This document shows positions 25,757 to 34,863 of a stretch of 64,000 nt of DNA, one piece after another. The translations under genes were made by a program, and so were the position numbers. A model generated the notes under the pieces. That model ran no database searches, had not been told where the DNA came from, and saw only the letters and a list, made by a program, of their open reading frames with translations. Where the stretch lies: the NCBI GenBank assembly GCA_030537355.1, contig JAUNNF010000002.1:1-64000 (forward strand). Reading direction: 5' to 3'. Source of the stretch: Coriobacteriia bacterium. Lineage in GTDB: Bacteria; Actinomycetota; Coriobacteriia; Coriobacteriales; Eggerthellaceae. Every line of letters starts with the position of its first letter. Position 1 is the stretch's first letter.

Positions 25757-26281
25757 CTATTTAATTAAAGCCTTTAATGCTTTTTTTAATTCCTTATTAT
25801 CAATTTTGTCAATTTTCAAATTAATAGAATCGATTTCTTCTTGAGTTAAAGTATGTTGTTTGTCATTTTTGATTTGTAAAAACTCATATTGAGTCTCTAG
25901 GCTTTTTTTCATTTGCGCGACGTCTTCTTTATAAGGAAACTGTCTTCTCATACCAAGTTTTGATGCAAGCAATTCAAACTTATCAATAATTTCACCGTGT
26001 TCACCTAACCACATCTTTATAAATTCCTGCTTACTATCAAGATCAGCATGTACCATACTGTCACAAGTATAAATAATAATTTTCTTTTTATCATTTTCAT
26101 TCATGATGTAAACAGCATTTGTTTTTTCAAGTACCAAAAACGCACTATCGCCATAAACATGTTTAATAGCTTCTTTATACAAATTTTGTACCTGAGCGGC
26201 ACGATAAGCCTTTTTTGCAACTTCGTCTGAAGAGCCAATTTCATTAAAATAGTTTGTTATTTCATTCTTTAACTTATTCAT
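25757..26281 (-). CDS. DciA-like (DUF721-type) small protein, tentative
   Basis: This 174-residue protein contains a pattern like DUF721/DciA: Y-K-E-A-I-K-H-V-Y-G at about 36-45, then V-Y-I-M-N, a hydrophobic strand IIIYTCDSMVHADL and Q-E-F-I-K-M-W-L. DciA proteins load replicative helicase in many bacteria, and here dnaB has no DnaC/DnaI partner in view. The C-terminal 60 residues are charged and helical and are not part of that family. It starts within the end of map (8-bp overlap). The assignment is weak and it could be an unrelated cytosolic protein. Confidence 0.5.
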   Translation of the reverse strand: MNKLKNEITNYFNEIGSSDEVAKKAYRAAQVQNLYKEAIKHVYGDSAFLVLEKTNAVYIMNENDKKKIIIYTCDSMVHADLDSKQEFIKMWLGEHGEIIDKFELLASKLGMRRQFPYKEDVAQMKKSLETQYEFLQIKNDKQHTLTQEEIDSINLKIDKIDNKELKKALKALIK

Positions 26282-27023
26282 TAGTCAAAATAATTGGATC
26301 ACCATCACAAATGGCAACAGTTTTCTCAAAATGAGCGGAAGGCAAACCATCGGCCGTAGTAACCAACCAGCCATCATCACCATCAACAATTTTATATGTG
26401 CCCATATTAATCATTGGCTCAATTGCAAAAGTCATACCTTCTTCTAATTTTAGGCCACTATGTGCGCTACCATAATTTGGAACAGCAGGATCCTCATGCA
26501 TCTCATGTCCTATACCATGACCAACATATTCACGAACAACTCCATATCCAGCTTTCTCAGCAATTGTTTGACAGGCATGCCCGATATCACCTAAACGATT
26601 ACCAGCACGTGCTGCGTCAATGGCTGCCCACATACATGATTCTGTAACATCAAGTAAACGTTGCTTTTCCTTTGAAATTTTTCCAACAGGAAAAGTCCAC
26701 GCATTATCGCCAACCCAACCATCTATGATAGCTCCAGTATCGATGCTAATGATATCTCCTTCTTGCAAAATTACATCAGCACTTGGAATTCCATGAACAA
26801 CAGCATCGTTAACGCTTGCACAAATACTACCTGGAAAGCCGCCATATCCTTTAAATGCCGGTATTGCTCCTTCTAGCCTGATAATATTTTCAGCTAGCTG
26901 GTCTAACTCTAAAGTAGAAACTCCAGGAGCGACTCGTGCACCAACCATACGTAAAACTTTAGCAGAAATCCTGCCTGCTTCACGCATTGCGTCAATCTCA
27001 GATTTTGATTTAATCTTAATCAT
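26274..27023 (-). CDS. map: Methionine aminopeptidase, type I
   Basis: This 249-residue enzyme removes the N-terminal Met from new proteins. It has the metal ligands in [19 protein letters not shown] (two Asp), [12 protein letters not shown] (His) and the late FAIEPMIN (Glu), plus the VHGIP substrate His. There is no N-terminal zinc-finger extension. It overlaps both neighbours by 8 bp and sits in an operon after a lactate dehydrogenase gene rather than with secY/infA, its more usual place. Confidence 0.97.
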   Translation of the reverse strand: MIKIKSKSEIDAMREAGRISAKVLRMVGARVAPGVSTLELDQLAENIIRLEGAIPAFKGYGGFPGSICASVNDAVVHGIPSADVILQEGDIISIDTGAIIDGWVGDNAWTFPVGKISKEKQRLLDVTESCMWAAIDAARAGNRLGDIGHACQTIAEKAGYGVVREYVGHGIGHEMHEDPAVPNYGSAHSGLKLEEGMTFAIEPMINMGTYKIVDGDDGWLVTTADGLPSAHFEKTVAICDGDPIILTNE

Positions 27024-28422
27024 TTACAGGTATAACCTTGTCTGGATTCAATATTAAATTTGGATCAAATGCTCGTTTAATCTCTCGCATAATTCGTACT
27101 TCAGTAGGCGAGATTTTGTCGAGCAAGTACTTGCGTTTGATATAACCAATACCGTGCTCACCAGATGGAAAACCACCCATTTCCCTGGCTTTTCCATAAA
27201 ACATATCGAAAGCTTTAGTCAGTTTATCTTCCCACTCCCCATCATCTTTACCATCTCTACAAACGTAAATATGCAAGTTACCATCGCCTGCATGACCAAA
27301 AGACGGAATCCTAATTCCAACTTTATCTTCAACATCATGAGTGAAATTAATAAATTCTGCGACTCTAGAGCGAGGCACAACAACATCGCACTCATCCATC
27401 AAATCTGTAGAGGCTTTAATTGCTTCTAAAAAAGCACCTCTTGCATTCCATACGTCTTCTTTACGCTCTTCAGTATCTACAATATAAGCATCCAATGCAC
27501 CAAGCTCGATGCACAAATCTGCAATTTTGCTGTATTCCTTTTCAACTTCTGTTTTACTTTGGCCGTCAAACGTCAAAATCAAATACGACTCACTAGAATG
27601 ATCAGGAAACTTTTTACCTAGATATTCTTCAGCATATAAAATACAGTCTTTTTGCATAAACTCAATTGCCGTAATGTTTGCTCCACTTGATACAATAGCA
27701 GGTACAGCTTCAATTCCAGATTCAATAGACTTAAATGGTAAAAGCAAGCTGATACTTATCTCTGGTTTAGGAACAAGCCTTAAAGTTGCCTCGGTAATAA
27801 TTGCGAGAGTTCCTTCAGAACCTATAATTAAATCTTTCAAATCATAACCTGAAGAATTTTTTACAACCTTACCACCAAGATGTAAAATCTCACCATTAGG
27901 CAAAACAACTTCTAGTGCAGATACAAAATCACGAGTGACACCATATTTAACAGCACGCATGCCTCCAGCATTTGTAGAAATATTGCCAGCAATTGTAGCT
28001 GTTTTCTCGCCAGGATCTGGCGGATATAAATAACCATTATCGTCAGCAAACTCTGCAAGCTCCATCAATAACACACCAGGTTGAACTGTAACTGTCAAGT
28101 TTTCTCTATCTAATTCTAATATCTCATTCATTAATGTCATGTCAAGTACAACTCCGCCAAAAACAGGTACAGCCGCACCAACAAGACCAGATCCAGTACC
28201 TCGTGCAACCATTGCAATTTTATTCTCATTACAGTATTTTGCAATCTTTGAAACTTCTTCTGCTGATGTAACTTTAACAACAATATCTGGCATGTGTTCA
28301 ATACCACCAAGCTCATCATGTGAATAATCCTGATTGATATCCTCACCTACAAACATTCTTGTATCTTCAATAAAGCTTGCGAAAAAATCAAAATCATTTT
28401 GATCTAAAATTTTGTAATCCAT
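27016..28422 (-). CDS. lctD: FAD-linked lactate dehydrogenase subunit (LctD/GlcD family)
   Basis: This 468-residue protein of the VAO/GlcD family has the FAD-binding motifs [14 protein letters not shown] and [21 protein letters not shown], plus [14 protein letters not shown]. The C-terminal active-site region is [10 protein letters not shown]. Preceded by etfB and a ferredoxin-type etfA, it matches LctD of the Acetobacterium LctBCD complex, which couples lactate oxidation with NAD to ferredoxin oxidation (electron confurcation). D-lactate or another 2-hydroxyacid is the likely substrate. It starts 8 bp after the etfA stop. A glycolate-type substrate remains possible. Confidence 0.87.
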   Translation of the reverse strand: MDYKILDQNDFDFFASFIEDTRMFVGEDINQDYSHDELGGIEHMPDIVVKVTSAEEVSKIAKYCNENKIAMVARGTGSGLVGAAVPVFGGVVLDMTLMNEILELDRENLTVTVQPGVLLMELAEFADDNGYLYPPDPGEKTATIAGNISTNAGGMRAVKYGVTRDFVSALEVVLPNGEILHLGGKVVKNSSGYDLKDLIIGSEGTLAIITEATLRLVPKPEISISLLLPFKSIESGIEAVPAIVSSGANITAIEFMQKDCILYAEEYLGKKFPDHSSESYLILTFDGQSKTEVEKEYSKIADLCIELGALDAYIVDTEERKEDVWNARGAFLEAIKASTDLMDECDVVVPRSRVAEFINFTHDVEDKVGIRIPSFGHAGDGNLHIYVCRDGKDDGEWEDKLTKAFDMFYGKAREMGGFPSGEHGIGYIKRKYLLDKISPTEVRIMREIKRAFDPNLILNPDKVIPVND

Positions 28423-28430
28423 GATTCCAC

Positions 28431-29606
28431 CTAGCCTAACTCTTTCATCATATGCTCTAAAATATCATACATATCAGCAACAATTTTTACATGAGCAACG
28501 TCGAAAATAGGGGCCTTTTCATCTGTATTAACTGCAACAATTCTCTCGCAATTATTCATTCCAGCTGCAAACTGAACAGCGCCTGAAATTCCAAATGTAA
28601 TTAACAGCTTTGGTTTAACAGTTTTTCCTGAAAGACCAATTTGTGCTGTTGCAGGCATCCATCCTGCCTCAACTAAGGCACGAGAGCTAGCGAGTTGTCC
28701 ACCAAGCTTATCAGCCAATGCTTGAAATTTTGCAATATCATCTTGTTTCTTTAAGCCTCGTCCAATAGCAACAAGAATTTCTGCATCAGCAATGTTTGCG
28801 ATTTTCTCTTTACGTTCAACTTTGTTAACTTTTGAACCAAGAGGAAATTTTTTGACATCCATATTAACAATCTCACCTTGAGCCTCATCCGTACGCTCCA
28901 TTGCATTAAAAATTTTCTCACGAACCGTACAAAATTGAGGACGAGTTTTTTGTGTCAAAATTTTGGCCATAATGTTCCCGCCAAAAGCAGGACGAATTTG
29001 AACCAGGTCTGTATTTTCGCGCATTTCTAATCTTGTGCAATCAGCAGTCATTCCTGTACGCAAACGTGCAGCAATACGAGGCCCAAGTGAACGACCTAAA
29101 TTTGTTGCTCCGACTAAACATGAACTAGGTTTAATCTCGTCAATAAACTGTTCAAATATAGCAGTATATGGAATAACTGAAAAATTCTTTAACTCAGGAT
29201 CCAAGTAAGTAAACACCTTATCAGCACCATAATGAAGAAGTTCTTCTGCACCATTTGCTTTATCACCAATCCATAGTGCATAAACAGGATGATTAATAAC
29301 AGCGGCAAGTTCGCGAGCTTTATTCAAAAGCTCAAACACAACTGGATTAATCGCATTACCATCATGTTCAGCAAAAACTGTGATTCCTCGCCATTCTGAT
29401 TTGTCTATAGTTGATTCATCTTCTTCAATAAATTCAACACAACCAACTGGTCCTTTTTTGACACAAATCTTACAGTTTTTACAAGCACTGTTTGGTCCAA
29501 GATTTCCAACCTCATCACGCTCAATGGCATTGAAAGGACAAAGTTCAATTAAAGCTTGTGCTTCCTTATCACCAATTTTATTCTGATTAAACTTCAAATA
29601 TGCCAT
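28431..29606 (-). CDS. lctC: Electron-transfer flavoprotein alpha subunit with N-terminal ferredoxin segment (LctC-like)
   Basis: This 391-residue protein carries an N-terminal ferredoxin-like segment with Cys23, Cys42, Cys45, Cys48 and Cys56 that can hold a [4Fe-4S] cluster. The Etf alpha domain (about 70-390) follows, with the FAD site [15 protein letters not shown]. The added cluster is the mark of the lactate dehydrogenase/Etf complexes of anaerobes (LctC) rather than respiratory Etf. It forms a heterodimer with the EtfB encoded 9 bp upstream and passes electrons to or from the LctD-like subunit. The ATG follows a weak AAGGAG-like site. Confidence 0.88.
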   Translation of the reverse strand: MAYLKFNQNKIGDKEAQALIELCPFNAIERDEVGNLGPNSACKNCKICVKKGPVGCVEFIEEDESTIDKSEWRGITVFAEHDGNAINPVVFELLNKARELAAVINHPVYALWIGDKANGAEELLHYGADKVFTYLDPELKNFSVIPYTAIFEQFIDEIKPSSCLVGATNLGRSLGPRIAARLRTGMTADCTRLEMRENTDLVQIRPAFGGNIMAKILTQKTRPQFCTVREKIFNAMERTDEAQGEIVNMDVKKFPLGSKVNKVERKEKIANIADAEILVAIGRGLKKQDDIAKFQALADKLGGQLASSRALVEAGWMPATAQIGLSGKTVKPKLLITFGISGAVQFAAGMNNCERIVAVNTDEKAPIFDVAHVKIVADMYDILEHMMKELG

Positions 29607-29615
29607 TTATGCTCC

Positions 29616-30404
29616 TTATATTAACTTCAAATCTTTCATCTCATTAACGAGCTTAATAGCCATCTCCTCGGGTGTACCTGTAAATGTTTCCTGTTCTGTA
29701 TTCTTGTCAGGCGGGAACACTTTCTCAACACTTGTAGGCGAACCATTCAAACCATAATGCATTTTGTCTTGATCTTTAAAATCTGCAAGACTACTCATGC
29801 TTATTTTTGTTTCATCAAGCTGGCACTTACGTTTATAAGAAGGTAGGCGAGGCGTATTAATGTCTTTCTCAATTGTAAGAACACATGGAAATTTCATATC
29901 CTGGTGGTAGATTACATCACCCAAATTCATCTGCACAGAAACACCTGAATCGCTAACATTATCAATGTTTAATATGTTTGTCGCATGATCAAAATCAAGA
30001 AATTCGGCAATTTCGGCGCCTACTTGTGCTGTATCGCCATCTGTAGTTTGTTTACCACACAAGATTAAATCATAGTTCCCAAGAGACTCAATTCCTTGAG
30101 CGAGAGTATAACTTGTTGCCAAAACATCGGCACCTGCAAAAGCTCGATCACTAAGCAGCGAACCCTTATCAGCACCAATAGCAATTGCCTCTTCCAAAAC
30201 TTCATTAGCCTGAGGTGGACCCATAGACACAACATCAACACATCCACCATATTGCTCTTTTAACTGAAGACCAAGTTCTAAGGCATACAAATCATATGGA
30301 TTCATTTTGGAATCAACGCCATCTCTGATGATGGTTCCTGTTTCCTCGTCAATATTAACATCGCTTGAAGCCGGAACTTGTTTGATGCATACAAGAATGT
30401 TCAT
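29616..30404 (-). CDS. lctB: Electron-transfer flavoprotein beta subunit (LctB-like)
   Basis: The start at 30404 (MNILVCIKQVP) is preferred because GAAAGGA lies 6 bp upstream and the family begins this way. An ATG 11 codons earlier falls in the intergenic region. The product is about 262 residues, with the AMP/FAD-binding segments L-Y-A-L-E-L-G-L-Q-L, A-F-A-G-A-D-V-L-A-T-S and G-K-Q-T-T-D-G-D-T-A-Q-V-G and the Y-K-R-K-C-Q-L loop. In bifurcating Etf this subunit carries the FAD that reacts with NAD. It is the first gene of the lactate operon. Confidence 0.88.
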   Translation of the reverse strand: MNILVCIKQVPASSDVNIDEETGTIIRDGVDSKMNPYDLYALELGLQLKEQYGGCVDVVSMGPPQANEVLEEAIAIGADKGSLLSDRAFAGADVLATSYTLAQGIESLGNYDLILCGKQTTDGDTAQVGAEIAEFLDFDHATNILNIDNVSDSGVSVQMNLGDVIYHQDMKFPCVLTIEKDINTPRLPSYKRKCQLDETKISMSSLADFKDQDKMHYGLNGSPTSVEKVFPPDKNTEQETFTGTPEEMAIKLVNEMKDLKLI

Positions 30405-30433
30405 ATTATTCCTTTCAGTCGAATAATATTTTA

Positions 30434-30460
30434 ACAAAAAACCCGGATAAATCCGGGTTC
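30434..30460 (-). terminator. Terminator after rplA
   Basis: On the minus strand the stem AACCCGGA/TCCGGGTT with a short loop is followed by TTTTTTG, 5 bp past the rplA stop. It separates the ribosomal operon from the lactate operon. Confidence 0.92.
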
Positions 30461-30464
30461 TTAA

Positions 30465-31142
30465 TTAGCATTCAATTGAAATGCTTGGAGTCATGGTCGC
30501 AGAGACATTTATACTCTTTATGTATTTGCCTTTTGCAGAAGCTGGTTTTGCACGAACAATTGTGTCATAAACAGAATTGTAATTTTCAAGTAATTGATCT
30601 GCGCTAAAACTCATTTTGCCAAGAATAACATGACAAATACCAAATTTGTCTGCTCTGTACTCGACCTTTCCACCTTTTAAGTCTTTGATAGCTTGTTCAA
30701 CGTTTGGTGTTACTGTACCAAGTTTTGGGTTAGGCATCAATCCGCGAGGACCTAAAACTTTACCTAAACGGCCAACTTTTGCCATTTGATCAGGTGTTGC
30801 AACAACAGCATCAAAGTCCATTTTGCCAGCTTGAACATCTTTTACAAGATCATCTGAACCAACAATATCTGCACCAGCTGCTTTTGCTTTGTCAGCAGCA
30901 TCGCCTTCTGCAAATACAGCCACTCTTACATCCTTACCAGAACCGGCAGGAAGTGCAACCATTCCTCTGATTTGTTGATCAGACTGACGAGTATCAATGC
31001 CTAATCGAAAATGTACTTCTACTGTTTGATCAAATTTCTTTTCTGGAGCTTTTTTTAAAGCTTCAAATGCGGCCTGTGCGCTAACAGGTTCTTGTGGAAA
31101 TGCCTCAACGGCAGCGCGATAAGCTTTTGATTTTTTACTCAT
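30465..31142 (-). CDS. rplA: 50S ribosomal protein L1
   Basis: This 225-residue protein forms the L1 stalk beside the E site and assists tRNA exit. It has the signature G-R-L-G-K-V-L-G-P-R-G-L-M-P-N-P-K and the following G-T-V-T and K-G-G-K-V-E-Y-R segments. It follows rplK as usual and ends with its own terminator. Confidence 0.97.
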   Translation of the reverse strand: MSKKSKAYRAAVEAFPQEPVSAQAAFEALKKAPEKKFDQTVEVHFRLGIDTRQSDQQIRGMVALPAGSGKDVRVAVFAEGDAADKAKAAGADIVGSDDLVKDVQAGKMDFDAVVATPDQMAKVGRLGKVLGPRGLMPNPKLGTVTPNVEQAIKDLKGGKVEYRADKFGICHVILGKMSFSADQLLENYNSVYDTIVRAKPASAKGKYIKSINVSATMTPSISIEC

Positions 31143-31215
31143 TGTTTTCTCCCTTCGTGGTTAAAGCTTTTATATTTGTAACGAGGAGCATGCGCTCCTC
31201 TCCCACATAAAATTA

Positions 31216-31806
31216 TTATTCTTCTGTTGCTGATTCTTCAGTAGTCTCTGTTGCCTCTTCTTCAGTAGCTTCAGCTGCAGCTTCTTCAGCTTTTTCTGCT
31301 TGTTCGATATCTTCAAGAGATTTACCAGAAAGTAATGCTGCAACACGTTTTGAAGCAACATATTCAGTTTTCATCTCACGGCCTTCAATACGGACACCCA
31401 TACTACGCGCAGTACCTGCAACAATTTCTTTTGCAGCTTCAATATCGTTTGCATTTAAATCTGGCATCTTGATCTCGGCAATCTCAGTAAGTTGTTGATC
31501 TGTTAATGTACCAACAGCTTTAAGGTGAGGAATACCAGAACCTGATTTAAGCTTTAATTTTTCCTTGATTAAAACTGCAGCTGGTGGAGTCTTGCATTTA
31601 AAAGTAAATGACTTGTCCTCATAAACTGTAATCTCAACAGGAATAATTGTGCCAGCTTTATCTTGAGTCTCAGCATTAAATGCCTGACAAAACTGCATAA
31701 TATTAACTTGTTGTGCACCAAGGGCAGGACCTACTGGTGGAGCAGGATTTGCTTGTCCTGCTGGAATTTGTAATTTAATAAAACCTGCTACTTCTTTATC
31801 GGCCAT
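31216..31806 (-). CDS. rplK: 50S ribosomal protein L11 with acidic C-terminal extension
   Basis: L11 binds the GTPase centre of 23S rRNA. The normal protein occupies about residues 1-141 ([21 protein letters not shown] near the N-terminus and G-T-A-R-S-M-G-V near 135). It is followed by about 55 extra residues, the last 35 rich in Glu, Ala and Thr. The extension is encoded without any frame change and the downstream stop is clean. Such a tail is not part of the standard L11 fold and its role is unknown. Confidence 0.96.
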   Translation of the reverse strand: MADKEVAGFIKLQIPAGQANPAPPVGPALGAQQVNIMQFCQAFNAETQDKAGTIIPVEITVYEDKSFTFKCKTPPAAVLIKEKLKLKSGSGIPHLKAVGTLTDQQLTEIAEIKMPDLNANDIEAAKEIVAGTARSMGVRIEGREMKTEYVASKRVAALLSGKSLEDIEQAEKAEEAAAEATEEEATETTEESATEE

Positions 31807-31820
31807 CTTAATCTCCTAAC

Positions 31821-32354
31821 CTATATCTTTGCAATCTTGCTAAATGCAAGCTCAACTGGAGTTTCTCGTCCTAAAATAGAAACAAGAACTTTAACCTTAC
31901 CTGCTTCAGCATTAATTTCTGTAATTGTTCCATCAAAATCAGCGAGTGGGCCATTAACAACTTTAACAGTTTGACCAATTTCAAAACTTGTAGCTGTTTT
32001 GCTAACTCCACCTTTAGTGCTGGTTCTATGCATAATTTTATTATACTCATCACGAGTCAATGGTGCAGGTTTACCACCAGAACCTACAAAACTTGTAACT
32101 CCTGGAGTGTTTCTCACTGCAGCCCAACTTCTATCATCTAATTCCATCTGAACTAAAATATAGCCAGGTAGAACCTTTTTGTCTTTTTCAATACGCTCGC
32201 CACCTTCTTTGATCTCGGCAACGCGCTCTGTAGGAATTTTAATTTTAAATACATTATCCTGCAAACCCATAGTTTCAATACGAGCCTCCAAGTTATTCAT
32301 AACTTGTTGTTCATATCCAGAATAAGTATTTAAAACATACCATCTCTTTGCCAT
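31821..32354 (-). CDS. nusG: Transcription termination/antitermination factor NusG
   Basis: NusG binds RNA polymerase and links it to the leading ribosome or to Rho. The 177-residue sequence has the NGN domain (RWYVLNTYSGYEQQV at the N-terminus, the P-G-Y-I-L-V-Q-M core) and a KOW motif (V-V-N-G-P-L-A-D-F-D-G). It lies between secE and rplK with spacings of 3 and 14 bp. Confidence 0.97.
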   Translation of the reverse strand: MAKRWYVLNTYSGYEQQVMNNLEARIETMGLQDNVFKIKIPTERVAEIKEGGERIEKDKKVLPGYILVQMELDDRSWAAVRNTPGVTSFVGSGGKPAPLTRDEYNKIMHRTSTKGGVSKTATSFEIGQTVKVVNGPLADFDGTITEINAEAGKVKVLVSILGRETPVELAFSKIAKI

Positions 32355-32357
32355 AAT

Positions 32358-32798
32358 TTAACCACCTAGTTTCGAAATAAATAATAACAGAGGTGTAACT
32401 ATAAAATTGTCGAGTATAGCAACATACACACCAAAGAAAACTAAAGCGCCAATAACAACACCTGTCCATTGAGCAACATCTTTTTTAGTTGGCCATGTTA
32501 CACGCTTCATCTCAGCTTTTACGTCAATGAAAAACTGAACGATTTTACCGTGTTTTTTAGGAGCTTTATTCTCTTTTTCCGCCATTTTTTTATCACGGCG
32601 TTCTTGTCTTAATTGAGCTGCTGTTTTTTCTGTAGGCTTTTCGTCTTTCTTTTTGTTAAAGACTTTCTTAAAGCCTTTTTTTGGCTCTTCAGCAACTTCA
32701 ACTTTAGGAGATTCCTTTTTCTCCTCTAATTTAGCTTGCTTGCGAGCAGCTCTTGCTGCAGCAGCTTTTGCCTTTTGTGTTTTTGACTTTTTTGCCAT
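32358..32798 (-). CDS. secE: Preprotein translocase subunit SecE
   Basis: The start at 32798 (MAKKSKTQ) is used because AAGGTG lies just upstream and any earlier start would run into tRNA-Trp. The product is about 146 residues: a long Lys/Ala/Glu-rich N-terminal segment (about 1-90), then the conserved V-K-A-E-M-K-R-V-T-W-P-T-K-K-D motif and a single membrane helix. SecE clamps the two halves of SecY. The extended charged N-terminus is typical of Actinomycetota-like SecE. Confidence 0.95.
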   Translation of the reverse strand: MAKKSKTQKAKAAAARAARKQAKLEEKKESPKVEVAEEPKKGFKKVFNKKKDEKPTEKTAAQLRQERRDKKMAEKENKAPKKHGKIVQFFIDVKAEMKRVTWPTKKDVAQWTGVVIGALVFFGVYVAILDNFIVTPLLLFISKLGG

Positions 32799-32822
32799 AC
32801 TTACACCTTCATCTTTACTTAC

Positions 32823-32898
32823 TGGCAGGCCAGGAAGGACTCGAACCCTCAACTTTCGGTTTTGGAGACCGACGCTCTACCAATTGAACTACTGGCCT
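32823..32898 (-). tRNA. tRNA-Trp(CCA)
   Basis: Acceptor AGGCCAG/CTGGCCT, anticodon loop CTCCAAA (CCA), T-arm GGGTTCGAGTCC and an encoded CCA end. It lies between rpmG and secE, a conserved position. Confidence 0.97.
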
Positions 32899-32924
32899 AA
32901 ATTTGCCTAAAATTAGACAAATAA

Positions 32925-33074
32925 TTAACGAGTCTCCTTATGCAAAGTATTGTGTCCACACCACTTGCAAAATTTTTTAAACTCAAGCCTGTCTGGGTGC
33001 TTTTGTTTATTTTTGTTTGTCGTATAATTGCGACGTTTACACTCTGTGCATGCCATTGTTACCAATGTTCGCAT
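32925..33074 (-). CDS. rpmG: 50S ribosomal protein L33
   Basis: This 49-residue protein reads [18 protein letters not shown] at its start and [15 protein letters not shown] at its end. The two C-x-x-C pairs make it the zinc-binding type. AGGAG lies 7 bp before the ATG. It sits in the usual tuf-rpmG-tRNA-Trp-secE order. Confidence 0.95.
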   Translation of the reverse strand: MRTLVTMACTECKRRNYTTNKNKQKHPDRLEFKKFCKWCGHNTLHKETR

Positions 33075-33132
33075 AACAACTCCTTTTTAAATTTTTCCTA
33101 TAGCTTGTTTGTTATACACATGAATTTGATTA

Positions 33133-33178
33133 AGGGGCGGGGTTATTGGTGCAATTTGGCACCTTTGAACCCGACCCT
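33133..33178 (-). repeat. Dispersed hairpin repeat, copy C
   Basis: This copy shares GGTGCC-AAATT-GCACCAATAA and CCCCGCCCCT with copies A and B. It can form the perfect inner stem GGTGC/GCACC extended by GGGTCGGGTT/GACC-type pairs. It lies 16 bp after the tuf stop codon, in the opposite orientation relative to the preceding gene compared with A and B. Confidence 0.65.
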
Positions 33179-33193
33179 AAATCTAAACTAAGT

Positions 33194-34396
33194 TTATTTA
33201 ATGATCTTGGTAATTCTACCAGAACCAACTGTGCGGCCACCCTCACGGATAGCAAAACGTAAGCCCTCTTCCATAGCTACTGGGTGAATCAATTCACCTT
33301 TCAAAGTAACATTGTCACCAGGCATTACCATTTCTGTGCCCTCTGGTAAGTGAGCAACACCAGTAATGTCAGTTGTACGGAAATAGAACTGAGGTCTGTA
33401 ACCATCAAAGAAAGGAGTATGACGTCCACCTTCTTCCTTTGTTAAGATGTAAACCTGACCTTCGAACTCACTGTGTGGAGTAACTGTGCCTGGTTTGCAA
33501 AGTACTTGACCTCTAACAATTTCCTCGCGCTTTGTACCACGAAGAAGACAACCAATGTTATCGCCAGCTTGAGCCTCATCAAGAAGCTTACGGAACATCT
33601 CAATACCTGTGCAAACAGTGCTTGGAGTTTCTTTAATACCAACAATGTCAATTGGGTCATTTAAGTGAAGAACACCACGCTCTACACGGCCAGTTGCTAC
33701 TGTACCACGACCAGAAATAGTCATAACATCTTCAACAGCCATTAAGAATGGTTTGTCCTTATCACGTTCAGGAGTTGGAATATACTCATCAATAGCATCC
33801 ATAAGCTCCCAAATTTTAGCTTGTTCATCTGCATCGCCCTCTAGAGCTTTCAAAGCAGAACCTTGGATGATTGGAATATCATCTCCTGGGAACTCATAAG
33901 AGCTCAATAATTCACGAACTTCCATCTCAACAAGCTCAACAAGTTCAGGATCATCAACCATATCGCATTTGTTTAAGAATACGATGATGTAAGGTACACC
34001 TACCTGACGAGCTAAAAGAATGTGCTCACGAGTTTGTGCCATAGGACCATCTGTAGCAGCAATAACAAGAACAGCACCATCCATCTGTGCAGCACCTGTA
34101 ATCATGTTCTTTACATAATCAGCATGACCTGGGCAGTCAACGTGTGCATAGTGACGTTTGTCAGTTTCGTACTCAATGTGAGCAATTGAAATTGTGATTC
34201 CACGTTCACGCTCTTCAGGAGCTTTATCGATGTCCTCAAAAGCTGTGAAATCTGCTGTTGCTGATCCATGAGAACCATCATTGCTTGATAGTGTTTTGGA
34301 AATAGCAGCAGTAAGTGTTGTTTTTCCATGGTCAACGTGACCAATTGTACCAATGTTTACATGTGGCTTGGTACGCTCAAATTTTTCTTTAGACAT
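33194..34396 (-). CDS. tuf: Elongation factor Tu
   Basis: This 400-residue GTPase brings aminoacyl-tRNA to the ribosome. It has [10 protein letters not shown] near residue 19, the ERGITI switch, D-C-P-G-H and N-K-C-D, and the domain 2/3 signatures G-R-V-E-R-G and V-M-P-G-D-N-V. Length is normal. Three tRNA genes (Tyr, Thr, Met) precede it on the same strand behind one promoter, an arrangement known from other bacteria. Confidence 0.98.
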   Translation of the reverse strand: MSKEKFERTKPHVNIGTIGHVDHGKTTLTAAISKTLSSNDGSHGSATADFTAFEDIDKAPEERERGITISIAHIEYETDKRHYAHVDCPGHADYVKNMITGAAQMDGAVLVIAATDGPMAQTREHILLARQVGVPYIIVFLNKCDMVDDPELVELVEMEVRELLSSYEFPGDDIPIIQGSALKALEGDADEQAKIWELMDAIDEYIPTPERDKDKPFLMAVEDVMTISGRGTVATGRVERGVLHLNDPIDIVGIKETPSTVCTGIEMFRKLLDEAQAGDNIGCLLRGTKREEIVRGQVLCKPGTVTPHSEFEGQVYILTKEEGGRHTPFFDGYRPQFYFRTTDITGVAHLPEGTEMVMPGDNVTLKGELIHPVAMEEGLRFAIREGGRTVGSGRITKIIK

Positions 34397-34434
34397 AATT
34401 AATCCTCCTTAATAATTTGCCTTAATTTTTATTT

Positions 34435-34511
34435 TGGTAGCGGTGACTGGACTCGAACCAGTGACGCCACGGGTATGAGCCGTGTGCTCTAACCACCTGA
34501 GCTACACCGCC
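34435..34511 (-). tRNA. tRNA-Met(CAT)
   Basis: Acceptor GGCGGTG/CACCGCT, anticodon loop CTCATAC (CAT), T-arm TGGTTCGAGTCC and an encoded CCA. The paired first acceptor position and lack of the initiator GGG/CCC anticodon stem make it an elongator. Confidence 0.95.
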
Positions 34512-34522
34512 ATATAATAATC

Positions 34523-34597
34523 TGGAGCCTGTGACGGGATTTGAACCCGTGACCTCTTCCTTACCAAGGAAGTGCTCTGCCCCTGAGCCACACAGGC
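34523..34597 (-). tRNA. tRNA-Thr(GGT)
   Basis: Acceptor GCCTGTG/CACAGGC, anticodon loop TTGGTAA (GGT), T-arm GGGTTCAAATCCC and an encoded CCA. Confidence 0.97.
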
Positions 34598-34602
34598 AAA
34601 AA

Positions 34603-34687
34603 TGGTGGGCGCGCTAGGATTCGAACCTAGGTAAGCATAGCTAACGGGTTTACAGCCCGTCCCCTTTAACCACTCGGGCACACGCCC
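34603..34687 (-). tRNA. tRNA-Tyr(GTA)
   Basis: Acceptor GGGCGTG/CGCGCCC, anticodon loop CTGTAAA (GTA), a long variable arm as in bacterial tRNA-Tyr, T-arm GGTTCGAATCC and an encoded CCA. Confidence 0.97.
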
Positions 34688-34733
34688 ATTTGTGTGTGCG
34701 CTTAGGGCACTTATTCATGTGTATTGTCAAGCT

Positions 34734-34782
34734 GCACGTCATACCACCTGGTAGACGTACTGTTCACCATGCTACGTGAACA
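34734..34782 (-). promoter_or_regulatory. Two strong hairpins in the leader of the tRNA-tuf operon
   Basis: ACGTC-A-TACCA-CC-TGGTA-GACGT and CTGTTCAC-8-GTGAACAG lie side by side between the promoter and tRNA-Tyr. Neither is followed by a T-run. They may guide processing of the first tRNA or bind a protein. Confidence 0.5.
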
Positions 34783-34792
34783 GCGGATGCCT

Positions 34793-34820
34793 ATAATACT
34801 ACAAAATTCCTGCAAGTCAA
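34793..34820 (-). promoter_or_regulatory. Promoter of the tRNA-Tyr/Thr/Met-tuf operon
   Basis: On the minus strand TTGACT (34815-34820), 16 bp, then TATTAT (34793-34798), about 105 bp before tRNA-Tyr. Confidence 0.75.
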
Positions 34821-34835
34821 TGGAAATTTATAAAA

Positions 34836-34858
34836 TTCACGCCCCCGGGCGTACACAA
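34836..34858 (-). terminator. Candidate terminator after the foldase gene
   Basis: On the minus strand ACGCCC/GGGCGT with a 2-3 nt loop is followed by GAATTTTAT, within 30 bp of the stop codon. The T-run is imperfect. Confidence 0.55.
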
Positions 34859-34863
34859 CCCTA

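Noticed and set aside
32799-32852. Upstream start for secE
   Set aside because: It would place the first codons in tRNA-Trp. A ribosome binding site supports 32798.
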